A stretch of 64,000 bases of DNA from assembly GCA_013416795.1 (NCBI GenBank), contig RQSC01000027.1, forward strand, positions 383,888-447,887, in the 5' to 3' direction. Each line of letters opens with the position of its first letter. Position 1 is the first letter of the stretch. Both the position numbers and the translations under genes were made by a program. The DNA comes from Prasinococcaceae sp. CCMP 1430 (Eukaryota; Prasinodermophyta; Palmophyllophyceae; Prasinococcales; Prasinococcaceae). The notes beneath the pieces are model-generated. The model was not told the origin of the DNA and did not search any database. It worked only from the letters and a program-made list of their open reading frames with translations. This document shows, piece after piece, positions 1-10,226 of the stretch.

Positions 1-3000
1 GTCGCCATCCAGCAGGCCGCATGTTGTAGCGAAGACGGTGCCGTCCGAGTCACCGTCAGCGCATTCGAAGGTCTCCCCGGTGAAAAGATTGCCGAGCGCG
101 AGGTAGCGACTGTACGACATGGGCGTCACCAGGCCGATCCAACGGTACGCCACGTGCAGGTCTTTCCACGGCAGGACGGCGCCTGAAACCACCGCGCTCG
201 ACAGGGCGATCAGCGCTGACAGCATGGACTTGGGCGTAGAGTCGTTTGCTAAGCACGCGATGGTCACGATCGCCCCAGCCATCACGGCATCCAGCAGGAC
301 TGCGCTGAGAAGGAGCACAGGCGCGCTCCGCATTGGCAGATCCAGCATCCCAATGAGCGTGAACGCAGCGATGCCGATGCCCAGCCAAGCGCGCGTGGTC
401 TGCGCCACCATGAGGCTAACCATGAACTGTACGGCCGACTCGCCGCCGTCGCGCTGCGAAGCCTTGTGAATAGTCGCGTACTGATACGTTGTCTCCATCA
501 GCACGACCTTGCTCAGCGCAACCGCGGTGAGGTAAAAGGTCACGCCGACGTACTTGCGCACGTAGCCTTGCGCGTCGCGGCCCGGCATGTAGTAGGTGAG
601 ACCTCCGAACAAGGCGCCCACCACAATCACGAATGCAATAGACGCGAGGTTCTGCGTGCAAGGCGTAAGGGGTGCAGGCGCTGTGTCAGTCTTGCTGTCG
701 CCCCCAAAGTGATCAAACTCCTCCCGTGGCACGCCAAGCGCAGTTTTTGTGCGGGGGCCGAAGCAGGCGGCAGCGGCGCGGCGGCCGTCGGACCTCCCGA
801 GGCCTCTTGATATCAGTGCGGAACTGGCGCCCGTGCAACGTCAGCGCGACCTTAATCCAGCGTCGCGTTGCGCTTTGCTTCAACCGGTCGGCCTCCTCGC
901 TCCAGTCCTCCTCCTCGCCGATCATGGCCGCGTTGGTGCGGTCGACGACCTGCATCGATGCGGCCCCAAATATTCCCTTTACAGACGATATCATCCTCAG
1001 GATGCGCCTGCCGCTCATCTCAGCCAGAATTTCGGACCCCAGGCTGCTCAGGCCGCTGGTGGTGCGATCGAGGCCGGCGACGCGGGTGCTGCCAGAGCGC
1101 GCGTACGCGACGGCGCGCTTCACCAGCGGCAGCAGGGCCACGTTGGCGACATCTTGCGTGGTCGCATCCGGCTCCGTCGCCTGAGCCCCCTGCTTCTCAG
1201 CCATCTCAATCAGCGACTCGTCAGACGCTAGCTTCTTCAGCGCGCCGTCCAGCACCACAAGCGCTGTCCGCCGCTGCCGGGACGCGTTCTTCTCGACGAC
1301 TTTGTCTACAGTGTCGTCGTCCATACTTATGAGGTCCAACATGACGTCCGCTGGGTTGCCTAAGACGGGCTCGGGCATGAACGCGCGCGCGAGGCCATTG
1401 CGGCCCATGAAGTAGTCGACAGCGTCGGTGACCGGACCAGCGAAGACCACGCGACCCTTGCTCATGAGCACTAGGTCGTCAAAGAACCGGAAGACTTCGT
1501 CCCTTGGCTGATGGATCGTGAGCGCGATGGCTCGACCCTGTGTCGTGATGTCACGCAGGCTCTGAACGAGCTCCAGCGTGCCGTACGAATCCAGACCTGA
1601 GGTTGGCTCGTCGCCGAAGATCCACAGCGGGTCGCGCAGAAGCTGCTTGCCGACGCTGAGTCGGCGCCGCTGGCCGCCGCTCAGGCCGCCGCCGCCGCCG
1701 ACCGTGCCGATCTGCGTGTCGGCCTTGTCGCCATCGAGCTTCACCGCGCGCAGCACGTGGCGCACTCGCCGCACGGTAGCCTTCGTGCCCAGGTGCGGCA
1801 GCCGCACGCCCACCTCGTAGAGCAGCGCCTCGCGCGGCGTGAGCGTCGGGTACGCCTCGAACTCGAATTGCGGCACGTAGCCGCAGCTTTCGTTGAGCCC
1901 CGCGTCGGTGGCGTCGCTAGCCTGCAAGTGATTGCGCAGCAGCAGCCCTTCGACGCGCCCGCTGAGGCGCCGCCCGACCATCAGCTCAAGGAGCGTCGTC
2001 TTGCCACAGCCGCTGGAGCCCATGACGGCCGTCAGCCGAGCGCCCGCGAAGCGCAGTGACACGTTGCGTAGCAGCGGGAGCCATTCGCCCGTGTTCCAGT
2101 TGGTCACGCTGTACGACACGCAGCACAGCTCGATGGGGAAGGGCACTTCTGTGGCCAGCAAGCTCCCCTTCTTCCTAATCTTCGGCGGCGGGGGCGAGGC
2201 GCCCTCGCTGCTCGCCGATGCGACAGGGTTTCTCGTCGATGACGCGTCCGCTGTCTTGCGCGTCTGCTTGCCCGTCAAACTGGCCCAGCGCTTGGTGCGC
2301 ACGAAGCTGAGCGCCATCGAGAAGATGTCGCTCACAAACAGGCCCATCAGCAGTAGCGCCAGCAGCATCACCGCGAGGGCCTTTCCGAGGCTGTCAGGTG
2401 GGCCCAGGTCGAGCGGCGGCAGATCGGCGGGCAGCAGTCGGAAGGCAGCCTCGCAGGTCGGGTTGCAGTTGATTCCGGTGCAGGTGTCGGCGATTAGGCG
2501 CATGCCCTGCGGGGTGGTGACGCCGGGCTGGTGCGACCCCCGTTCCAGCAGCTCAGCGGCGTCGGTCTGCACCCACGCACCGAGGAGCTCAAGCACGCTC
2601 CGGTTGTGAACGCGCAGGCCCTCGAGCGCGCGCAGAGGGTCCTCCATCGCCCAGGGGAAGTCAACGCCGGCAAGCTCGTAGTCCATGAAGCTCCAATCGG
2701 GCATCCCGGTCGACTCGAAGTACGGGATAGAGCGCACCAGCCAGCGCTCATCGTGGTACGACGCACCGTGGAAGAGGCACGCGGGCACCACCGCTGTGTG
2801 GCGCGCGGTGCGCACGTCGTAAGAGGTCGCCTCCACAGAGGCGCGCGAGAGAGCGCCAAACTCCTCCATCCACCGATACAACATGAGGTTGTCGAGCAGC
2901 GTCGTGTCGGCCGCGTCACGCTCGGGCAGCAGACCCACGGCCGGGATGAAGACGTACATGTCGTACGCCGGCTGGAGCAGCCATGTGGGCGCCTGGATGT

Positions 3001-4123
3001 GCGGCAGAGTGCGCCTCACGGGCGCGCACCACGCCGCCACCTCGGCGGCGACAAGCTGCGCGTCGGCAGCTCCGTAGTCAGCGACGTCATCTATGCCCAG
3101 CATCCGCCGAGCCTCTTCCGCGCACGCACTTGGCGCCTGCACGCCCCACTCGAGCGCGTTGCGCACTGAGTTGGCTTGCTCGCGCGCGAGCCCGCCACCG
3201 CGGTAGTCCACAGCGGGGACGTTCGCGCCAGTCGACTCGTCTTCCTCGAGCGGAGGCGTGGGCGCCAGCCACGCAGAGTCGAGCGCCAGGCGCAGGTCCA
3301 CCGCCGGGCCGAGCGCCTCACGCCACGCCTCGGCGTGGTGCGCCGCACCCACGCCGCCCGCGCTGACCCCCCAAAGTACCACCTGCGCAGCTGAACCCAT
3401 GCCGTGGTGCTGCACCAGCTCCTCAAGCGCGGCCTCCATCACGTGCGCGCCGCAGTAGCCCGAGGTGGTGGGGGCGGGGTTGCCGTCGACGAAGCCGAGC
3501 GCCGCGTCGGTGGCCGCGCCCGTTGCGTTGCCGCAACGCCGGCCCAAGTGCATATCGGAAGTGCAGTATGGGATGTGAACGCGACGCCACGCTCCGCCGG
3601 CGAACGGGGAGCTGGCGTCGGATGCGTCGCCGGTGGGCTGGCCAAGCAGCGGGCCGCCCACGTTCAGGCTCTCGGGCCAGTTGCCGCCGGCGGCGGCGCC
3701 CACTTTGTTGCCGTCGCCCTCCGCGGGGAGTCCTTGCATAAGGGGGTTGTAGCCGCCGCCCGGATCGTAACCTGGCCGGGCCCACCGATGGAGCCGTTCC
3801 TCGCAGCCCTCCGCGTCAAAGCACGCTGAGCCGCCCTCGACATACACCACAAACGACAGAGGCGAAGCATCAGCGGCGGCGGCGGCGGCGCCAGCGGCAA
3901 CCCGATCCGCGTCGGTGTAGATCGCTGCGGGCCGACCATCGTTGCACCTTGCGAGCGGATGCTGCTCTAGCGAGACACGCCGGAGCGCATGGCTTGCCCA
4001 TGTCGGAGGTGCGGACGCATCCCACGGGCCCGGCCCAGTGGTGCGGTGAGAGGAGACGAGCAGAGGCGCCCATGCAAGGAGGAGGACCGCTGCCGGCCAC
4101 GGGGCCTGAACGGCCGGGCGCAT
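1..4123 (-). CDS. Pectinacetylesterase/Notum-like domain fused to an ABCG half-transporter (3' end beyond window)
   Basis: Two exons, 4123-794 and 720-1, are joined by a 73-nt intron (donor GTCCGA, acceptor GGGAG, phase 0). The reading frame leaves the left edge open. The ATG at 4123 is followed by a hydrophobic signal-peptide-like stretch. An extracellular pectinacetylesterase/Notum-type domain follows, with an oxyanion segment YVEGGSACF and nucleophile motif GVSAGG. Around residue 560 there is a single membrane segment. The cytosolic ABC ATPase has Walker A GSSGCGKTT (about 702-710), signature LSGGQ (814-818), Walker B IFGDEPTSGLD and H-loop IHQPRDE. Exon 2 encodes an ABC2 membrane domain with several hydrophobic helices. 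ABCG proteins export lipids or sterols; pectinacetylesterases deacetylate cell-wall polysaccharide and Notum delipidates Wnt. The topology is self-consistent: esterase outside, ATPase inside. The substrate is unknown. The intron is inferred from frame and homology. Confidence 0.85.
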
Positions 4124-5044
4124 GGCGCAACTGCGTGCTGGACACCAACCGCAGGGGCGAGGCGCGTGCCGCGCCCCTCGCCCGCGAGCACGCAGCGAGC
4201 CCCTCGCCCCCAACGCCGGCCCTGGCGCGCCGCGCGCGCGAGCGCCCTGTGGCAACCAACCCAAATGACGCGGCGCGGGCGCGCGGCGAGCGGGCGCAGC
4301 GGCGCGCGCGCGGCCCCATCGAGCACCAAATCCCCCTAAACACACACAACGCGCGCGCGCAGTCGCGCGCGCGCGCGCGCGCGGCCCCGTTTTTTTTTCG
4401 CGGCGGCTTTCGCGCGGCGGCGATACCAATCCGCCCCGGCGAGAAACGCCGGCGGCGCGGATTGGTATCGAAAAGGGGGCGGGGCGGCCCGGCGCCGGAG
4501 CGGCAAAACAAAAAAACGGGAAGAATTTCGGCGCGGGCGGGAGAGAAACGAGGGATGAAACGCAGGGAAAGGAGCGGATCGGGATCGCGGTCGGCAGCGC
4601 GCACACGCAAACAAACGCTGTCTTTTTTGTGGGTGGTTGGGTGGGCGGTTGAGGCCGGCGTTGCGCGCCGTTCGCGCGAAAAAAAAAAATGGGGCGTGCC
4701 TACAGATATTCCCCAGCCAGTCGAGCCCCTCCTCCCACGTCCACCACCCTCAAAAAAAAAAAAAACCTCCGCTTCGACTTTCCTCTTTACGTAGGGTTTG
4801 GCGCGGCTCGCCGGGGCCGCGCGCGCGCCGGCGGTTGGGCGCGCTGCGTCGACCGCGACGCAATCGCGTTCCGTCCCGGCGGTTGGGCGCTTGCATTCGG
4901 ATTTCGAGTCAAATCGCTGCGAATCAACGGGACGTCCAACAAATCATCCGCCATGACCGTTGTTTTCGGTTCCCCAACGGCAGAAAGATCTCCTCCTCAG
5001 CCACAGATACGCTACGTCTCCCGCTGCGTGGATCATTCAAAAAG
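4124..5044. promoter_or_regulatory. Divergent intergenic region between the PAE-ABCG gene (-) and a small gene (+)
   Basis: No convincing coding sequence is seen. The region holds long alternating CG runs near 4340-4385, homopolymer T and A tracts (near 4390, 4680 and 4750), the inverted repeat at 4421-4470, and a TAGGGTTTGG motif near 4791. It must contain the 5' ends of both flanking genes. Confidence 0.5.
4421..4470. repeat. Long interrupted inverted repeat (hairpin-forming)
   Basis: The 14-base arms CGATACCAATCCGC (4421-4434) and GCGGATTGGTATCG (4457-4470) are perfect reverse complements. Between them CCGGCG (4436-4441) and CGCCGG (4447-4452) form a second stem around the loop AGAAA. The structure lies about 300 bp upstream of the PAE-ABCG start, probably in promoter or 5' UTR. 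Confidence 0.85.
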
Positions 5045-5350
5045 ATGGTTGTGCGTGAGATTGTGTATTGCTGGAAGCAGTTCCCGGTGCTGGACGGCCC
5101 GACATACCAGCTGGACGGCAAGACCAAAATCGTCGACGCCACGCAGCTGGCGGCGAATGACCTGCGGAGCGGCCTCCTCACGGTCAGAACCATCGTCGAC
5201 CAGCTCTTCCTGATCTTCGCACACGCGATTCCGTTCGGCAAGACTGTGTGGCTGCTGTACTTCAGCAAGGCGTGCAAGGACGTCTCGGGCGTGCGCGTGT
5301 CGGTGCACAGCTGGATCGACTTGCAACCGAAAGCGAACGAACTCGTCTGA
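5045..5350 (+). CDS. Small unknown protein, 101 aa
   Basis: A 101-codon open frame begins MVVREIVYCWKQF and ends PKANELV. Codons show strongly G/C-biased third positions, as in confirmed genes here, and the opposite-strand reading lacks this bias. The ATG sits in a purine-rich context (AAAAAGATGG). An open frame extends upstream to 4637, but that part reads as low-complexity arginine/proline sequence and is unlikely to be translated. The protein has one mildly hydrophobic central segment (residues about 55-72) and no motif I recognise. It is divergent from PAE-ABCG and convergent with the SAM-domain gene, with 100 bp between stops. It could also be the last exon of a longer gene. Confidence 0.5.
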   Translation: MVVREIVYCWKQFPVLDGPTYQLDGKTKIVDATQLAANDLRSGLLTVRTIVDQLFLIFAHAIPFGKTVWLLYFSKACKDVSGVRVSVHSWIDLQPKANELV

Positions 5351-5388
5351 GATGCAAAATTTGTGACGAATCGACCCGCTTGTGTACG

Positions 5389-5406
5389 CGCGTGTGTACA
5401 CACGCG
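5389..5406. repeat. Perfect 18-bp palindrome in a convergent 3' junction
   Basis: CGCGTGTGTACACACGCG reads identically on both strands. It lies between the stop codons of two convergent genes (5350 and 5451), next to further TGTAC words at 5383 and 5407. Confidence 0.85.
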
Positions 5407-5450
5407 TGTACGTGTAGACTTGCCTCGCGCCTTTCTCTGCTGAGCCTTCT

Positions 5451-6483
5451 TCAGAAGCGAATCTGCCTGAATGCCATCCGGCAGACCTCTCTCCAGAGAT
5501 GCCAGACGACCGCGTGTATGCACGATCGAATGCACGTCCTCTCGATGAGCTCCATGCGTGCTTTCTTTTTGTCGATTTTCTGCGTGGACAGCTTCTGGAG
5601 CACCGGATGTTGCTTGCCTGGATGGTCGTCGTCGCGACCGATCAACTCGTCGCGCCTCATGAGCAAAAGCTATGCCGTGGGGCGCAGTCAGCCGGGGAAG
5701 AAATCGCCGCGCGCGTGAGGGGTTAGCGAATGCCTCCCAAGAGAGATTCACTTTGGGTGTGCAAGGCGTGGGGCAAGCGCGAACCCGGAGGGCGGCCTTT
5801 GATACCTTGGCTTCACGGAAGCTCAGACCGAGATCGTCTGCGTCGTCCTGGCCCAGCGCGACGAGGAGTGGGCCGTCGATGTTCTCGCGCGCGAATGCAG
5901 CGCGCACGTTCTGCCCACCTCCGCTGCGCGGGCCCAGGGTGCTCACCCACGCAAGTGCCTCCCTCTCCCCCCATCGCTGCATCGGGATTGCGTACCACTC
6001 AGCCTCGTCGTGCTCGGCGCTCGCGCAATCTTCGTGATCGTACGTTGGCGGGACGACAAGCTGCGGCGGCGCCGTTGCCACAGGGATGGCATGGAGCGGG
6101 ACCTGGCTGATACTACCTCCTCCGTCACTGTGCGAGCTGTCGGCCGGATCACCAGCATCGCGGGTCTCATCTTGTTCGCGCCTGAGTGCGGCGAGCAGCT
6201 TCTTCGCCTGCACTCGCGAGAAGCCAATGTCGCGCAGGTCCGCAGCATCGAGCTCGCGCAACGTTGCGCCGTCAACAGCCTCCGAGACGAGGCGTTCGGC
6301 AGCAGGCTCCGCGTTGAGTGCGGCCCCGGCCGGCAGCACCTCAAGCACCCACGCGGCGACATCTGAGGGCGATGCGGCAGGCGCGGGCGGTGGCGGGGCG
6401 TTCGCCCTCCTCTGCGCCCCCTTCTTCTCCTGCTGCTTGCGCTTCCTGCGTTTCTTCTGCCGTGCGCCTGCCTCGCCGCCCAT
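5451..6483 (-). CDS. Protein with two SAM (sterile alpha motif) domains, 298 aa
   Basis: Exons 6483-5806 and 5669-5451 are joined by a 136-nt intron (donor GTATCA, acceptor CATAG, phase 0). The basic N-terminus (residues 1-27) is rich in K, R and Q and may be a nuclear signal. SAM domain 1 spans about 40-102 (segments VAAWVLEVL and LRDIGFSRVQAKKLL). SAM domain 2 spans about 176-240 (LAWVSTLG and DDLGLSFREAK joining LLLMRRDELIGRDD); its last helix is completed only by the splice, which supports the intron. The C-terminal tail is basic and short. SAM domains mediate homo- or hetero-oligomerisation and sometimes RNA binding. No catalytic domain is present, so it is probably a scaffold. It diverges from the SDR gene at 6771. 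Confidence 0.75.
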
Positions 6484-6770
6484 CGCAACGCTGCGAGGGT
6501 GGGCTTGGCCACGTGGTGGCAGGCGTGACGGGAGGTGCGCGCGGGAATGGTCGGCGCCGCGCGCCGCGCTCGCCTGCAGTGGCGCGCGCGCTTACCCTAG
6601 CCGTGCTTGCGCATCCGCGCACAACAGCCAGCCAACACTCGCGGGCAGTCACAACGGCAAAAATCTGCCGTTGGGGCACCGCGTCGATGACTCAGCGCGA
6701 GCGGGTGCGACGCGGCTGCGGGCGCGGGGGCGCCACACCTGCGCGGCGGCGCGGCGGCGTGGGTCGCGGT

Positions 6771-7813
6771 ATGGCCGGGGAGGGAAGCAGCGGCGGCGGC
6801 GCGGACGACCGGCCCGTGGCCGTCGTCACCGGCGCGGCGGGCGTGCTCGGCCGCGCAGCGGCCGCGGCGCTCGTCGATGGTGGTTACCGTGTGGCGGTGC
6901 GTCGCAGGCGCAAGCGGGGGCCCGCGCGCAGCGGGGGTGGCGGCGGCTGGGACGGGGGAAGGGTGGAGATGGCGCGTGCATCCGTGGGGCCGCGCATGCG
7001 CGTGAGCCTGCGACACATGCTGCGCGGGTAATGGGCGCCTCTCATGTTCCTGCGTCGTGGCGCTCCGTGCTGACATCAGAGGCGAGTGCGGCGATGCGAC
7101 TACCCACCGCTGCGCGCCGCTGGGCGTGGCCGTGCGTTCTCGCGCGTGCTGTGTTGCAGATGGTCGACCTCTCCGCGGACGCGCTCTCAGCTGCGGCGAA
7201 TGAGCTCGGGGCAGACCGTAGGCCGCACGTCAGGGGTGTGGCGCTCGATGTATCAGACGAAGGAGCCGTCAACTCCGCCATGGCGCAGCTGGCCGCGGAA
7301 TGGGCCCCTCCGAGGGTGCTCTTGAACAACGCGGGGATCCTTAGCAACAATAAGAGCTCGGCGACAAGCGTCGACGAATTTGAGCGTGTGATGCGGGTCA
7401 ATCTGACGGGGAGCTTCCTCATGGCCAAGGCTGTCCTTCCGGGCATGCGCGCTGCCAAGTGGGGTCGCATTATCAACACCAGCTCGCTTGCTGGCAAAAA
7501 CGGTGGGCTGACGGCAGGAACGGCGTACAGCGTGAGCAAGGGCGCCATGAACACGCTCACGTGGAGCCTTGCGAACGAGAGCGCAAAGGACGGCGTCACG
7601 GTGAACGCCATCGCGCCCGCATACGTCCGAACGCCCATGATCATGGAGCAGCTCACAGAAGCGCAGCGGCAGGAGACGCTCAAGAAGATACCTGTCGGGC
7701 GATTTTGCGAACCAGAGGAGTTTGCACACGCGGTCATGTTTCTGGCGAGCAAGCTCTCGGGATTCATCACGGGTGAGGTGTTGGACATGAACGGGGGCTT
7801 GCTAGTCGATTGA
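6771..7813 (+). CDS. Short-chain dehydrogenase/reductase, FabG-like, 259 aa
   Basis: Exons 6771-6896 and 7160-7813 are joined by a 263-nt intron (donor GTGCGT, acceptor TTGCAG, phase 0). The classical SDR motifs are present: TGAAGVLG cofactor loop at 20-27, the acidic D in MVDLS just after the splice (NAD rather than NADP preference), NNAG, active-site Ser150/151 in NTSSLAG, and Y165-SVS-K169. The C-terminal GEVLDMNGG motif matches 3-oxoacyl-ACP reductase and glucose-dehydrogenase type SDRs. No clear plastid or mitochondrial presequence precedes the Rossmann fold, so a cytosolic enzyme is more likely than plastid FabG. The substrate cannot be assigned. It shares a 287-bp divergent gap with the SAM-domain gene. 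Confidence 0.9.
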
Positions 7814-8045
7814 CACTTCTTGACACCCCGGGTCTGCCACTTCGCGCTGTGTGCTTCGTCGTGGATGCCCCTCGTGGACCGAGACAGCACCGGTCGGTCC
7901 TCGGCGATTGGCTCATGGCGTAGAGAGTGCGAATCCGCCTTCATAATTGCAGAGCTTACGTCTCACGTGGCGCGCGGATCCACGGCGAGCTTGACTTCTC
8001 GCGGTGCCCCTGTGAGGAGCTGCGCTACCAACGTGGCGTTGGTGA

Positions 8046-9701
8046 CTACTCGACGCCGAGTGCCGCACACGCTTGCTCCAACGGCCGCAGAGCCTCGGCC
8101 TTGACCTCCCATAGGCGGTCCTCGAGCATGCGATACTCGTACATGCGCCGGAGCCGCTCTGCTCCCTTGAAGGAGTGCAGGTGGAAGATCTCATCCAGCG
8201 GCGCACAGCAATTGGCCAGCTCGTGCGCCGGATTTATCCCTTCCCACATCCACTCCCTTGGGTGACCCCTCTCATCGCGGCCGTGTCGCGTCATCAGGTG
8301 GTCACGATATTGCATGATGAGCGACTTCATGCGCCCGTCACTGTCCTCCGCGTTCTCGGCTGTAACATTAATCATTCCGAAGCAGATGGATGTAGCAATG
8401 TCCTCGCCGGGGCCAAGGCGGTCTATGCACGGCGATGTTAGGACTTCTGGGTTCCATGCCTGGCCCTTGGCCTCGGCCTCCTTCCGCGCCGTCTCTGTCC
8501 TCTCGACTATTCCCGCCAGCGCCTCCTCGACCAGTTTCTTGAAGGCGCCACGCGACATGATGAGCCCGTTACCGCTTATCATGCCACCAGGCAGGTGCTT
8601 GTGGCGAACGTGCCTGAGTGCGCGTCCCATGAAATGAGGCTCATCCGGGTCGTACTTGTTGTCTCGTAGGTGCTTGCGTATGTGGCTCGTAAAGAGGTAC
8701 GAGTCGTCGTCTGCCTTGATGAACCACTCTGGGACGCTCTCCCAGCCCCCTCCGCCCTCGCTAAGCGCGGGTGCGACGTAGAGATCATACACGCGAAGAT
8801 AGAGCTGCCAGACCTTGCGCCAGAGAAAGCCCTCCTTCCAGCATTCCTCCCTTTGGCCGACACAGTCCCTCCCTGCTCCGGTCACGTTTATGGCAATGAC
8901 CGGCGCCCTGGACATCGGGTACAGCGCGACGTTGGTCGCGCCGCGGTCATCGTATGGTTCGCCAGTGACAATCTCCTTCGGAGGCCTGACGTCGCTCGTC
9001 GGGTTGTCTGAGATAAGAAATGCTGCCTGGTCGCACGTGCGCAGCCAGCTCTCGAGCACCACGCGCATGTTCGGCTCCTGCTTGGGCCACGAGGTGAGCA
9101 CCATGCAGAGGAGCGTAGGTGAGTGTGCGTCTCCCGGTGCGGGCGCACGGGCCGCGCGACGCGCCAATTCGAGCCCCTGCGCGCACGCTTGCCGCCCCGT
9201 GCCCATCCGAGCCAGCGCGTCAGCCGCGCTGTCCCAGACGCCCACGCCGCGCACCGCTGCCAGGGCACTTCTACCAGCAGAAGCCGCAACGCCCTCCTGG
9301 CCGTCGGCGAGCGTTCCCCCAGACACGCCACTGGCATCGCCGCCCGAGGCAGTGCTCCTACCGAGCACTGCGAGGGTTGCGAACGCCGCTGCACATGCGG
9401 ACGCGACGCCCACCGCCACCACGAGGGCACAGATTCCCACGAGTGCCCCCCATCGCACGGGCTGCCGTGAGAAAGGGTGCTGTGCGTCGGAGCCGCGCGA
9501 TTGTCTCCGCGCCGCGTCCGGCGCGCCCACCATCGATGCCGCGCGCGGCCGCGGGGCGGCGTGCGTGCGCGAGCGCCCTGGAGGGCCCGCGAGCGGGCGC
9601 GCGGGGTGAGGTGTGGGGGCCGCTGGCGACGCGGCGCGCGCGCGCTGTGGCTTGGCCCAGGCCATCTCCATGTCTGTCTCCGCGGTCAATGCCATTGACA
9701 T
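8046..9701 (-). CDS. GT31/C1GALT-like type II membrane glycosyltransferase, 551 aa
   Basis: No intron is seen. The start at 9701 (ATGTCAATG) is the first of several closely spaced ATGs (9701, 9695, 9671, 9665). A proline/arginine-rich cytosolic tail precedes one membrane anchor (WGALVGICALVVAVGVASA). A lumenal catalytic domain follows with CMVLTSW, FLISDNPTSD, EGFLWRKVWQLYL and the metal-binding DxD-type motif WFIKADDDSY near residue 330, then NGLIMSRGAF and the C-terminal FHLHSFKG. This pattern matches core-1 beta-1,3-galactosyltransferase and fringe-like GT31 enzymes of the Golgi. A paralogue lies at 41107-42504 on the other strand. Acceptor and donor sugars are unknown. Confidence 0.88.
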   Translation of the reverse strand: MSMALTAETDMEMAWAKPQRARAASPAAPTPHPARPLAGPPGRSRTHAAPRPRAASMVGAPDAARRQSRGSDAQHPFSRQPVRWGALVGICALVVAVGVASACAAAFATLAVLGRSTASGGDASGVSGGTLADGQEGVAASAGRSALAAVRGVGVWDSAADALARMGTGRQACAQGLELARRAARAPAPGDAHSPTLLCMVLTSWPKQEPNMRVVLESWLRTCDQAAFLISDNPTSDVRPPKEIVTGEPYDDRGATNVALYPMSRAPVIAINVTGAGRDCVGQREECWKEGFLWRKVWQLYLRVYDLYVAPALSEGGGGWESVPEWFIKADDDSYLFTSHIRKHLRDNKYDPDEPHFMGRALRHVRHKHLPGGMISGNGLIMSRGAFKKLVEEALAGIVERTETARKEAEAKGQAWNPEVLTSPCIDRLGPGEDIATSICFGMINVTAENAEDSDGRMKSLIMQYRDHLMTRHGRDERGHPREWMWEGINPAHELANCCAPLDEIFHLHSFKGAERLRRMYEYRMLEDRLWEVKAEALRPLEQACAALGVE

Positions 9702-10226
9702 TGACCGCTCACATTCCGAAAGTACGATACGTGTAGGTCCCTGGCTAGAGCCGCTGGTGTTCGCGGGTGTTAAGATCGGCGCGCGCGCGGCGCTCGTGTT
9801 AAAATGCGGGCCCCACACCAAAAAAAAATTCAAACGGGCGCGGCGCGAGGATCGCCAAGGGAGCGCACCCGCAGCGCCGCGGAGTTCCGCGCATTTTTGG
9901 CATGCAATTCCGGGAAGCGCGCGCGCGCGACGCCGAATGCCTTTCGCTCACCATGGCCGGCGGCGGCCAATGCTGCAGGGGACGTCGCGCCTCTGCGGAC
10001 TCGGCGCCACAGCGCGCGCCGCTGGCGCAGCACGCGCTGCTGCTGGCGCGGAGCAGCGGCCGGGAGGCTAGTCTGGCGCCGAGCGTTGTCGACGCGGGGC
10101 CGGGCGCCCTCCGCGCGCCGGGTGGGTGCCAGGCGGCCATTGCGCGCGGCTGACAGCGCGCAGGAATCGGCTGGAGCAAGCCAGGCTTAGCCAGCAGCTG
10201 AAAAGTGAGGACTTGAGGTGCGCGCG
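9702..10226. promoter_or_regulatory. Divergent gap between GT31-like (-) and sulfotransferase-like (+) genes
   Basis: No supported coding region. It contains CG-alternating runs near 9780 and an A8 tract near 9820. Confidence 0.4.

Noticed and set aside
5033-5401. Minus-strand reading opposite the small gene
   Set aside because: Third-position GC bias favours the plus strand, and the minus reading lacks any domain.
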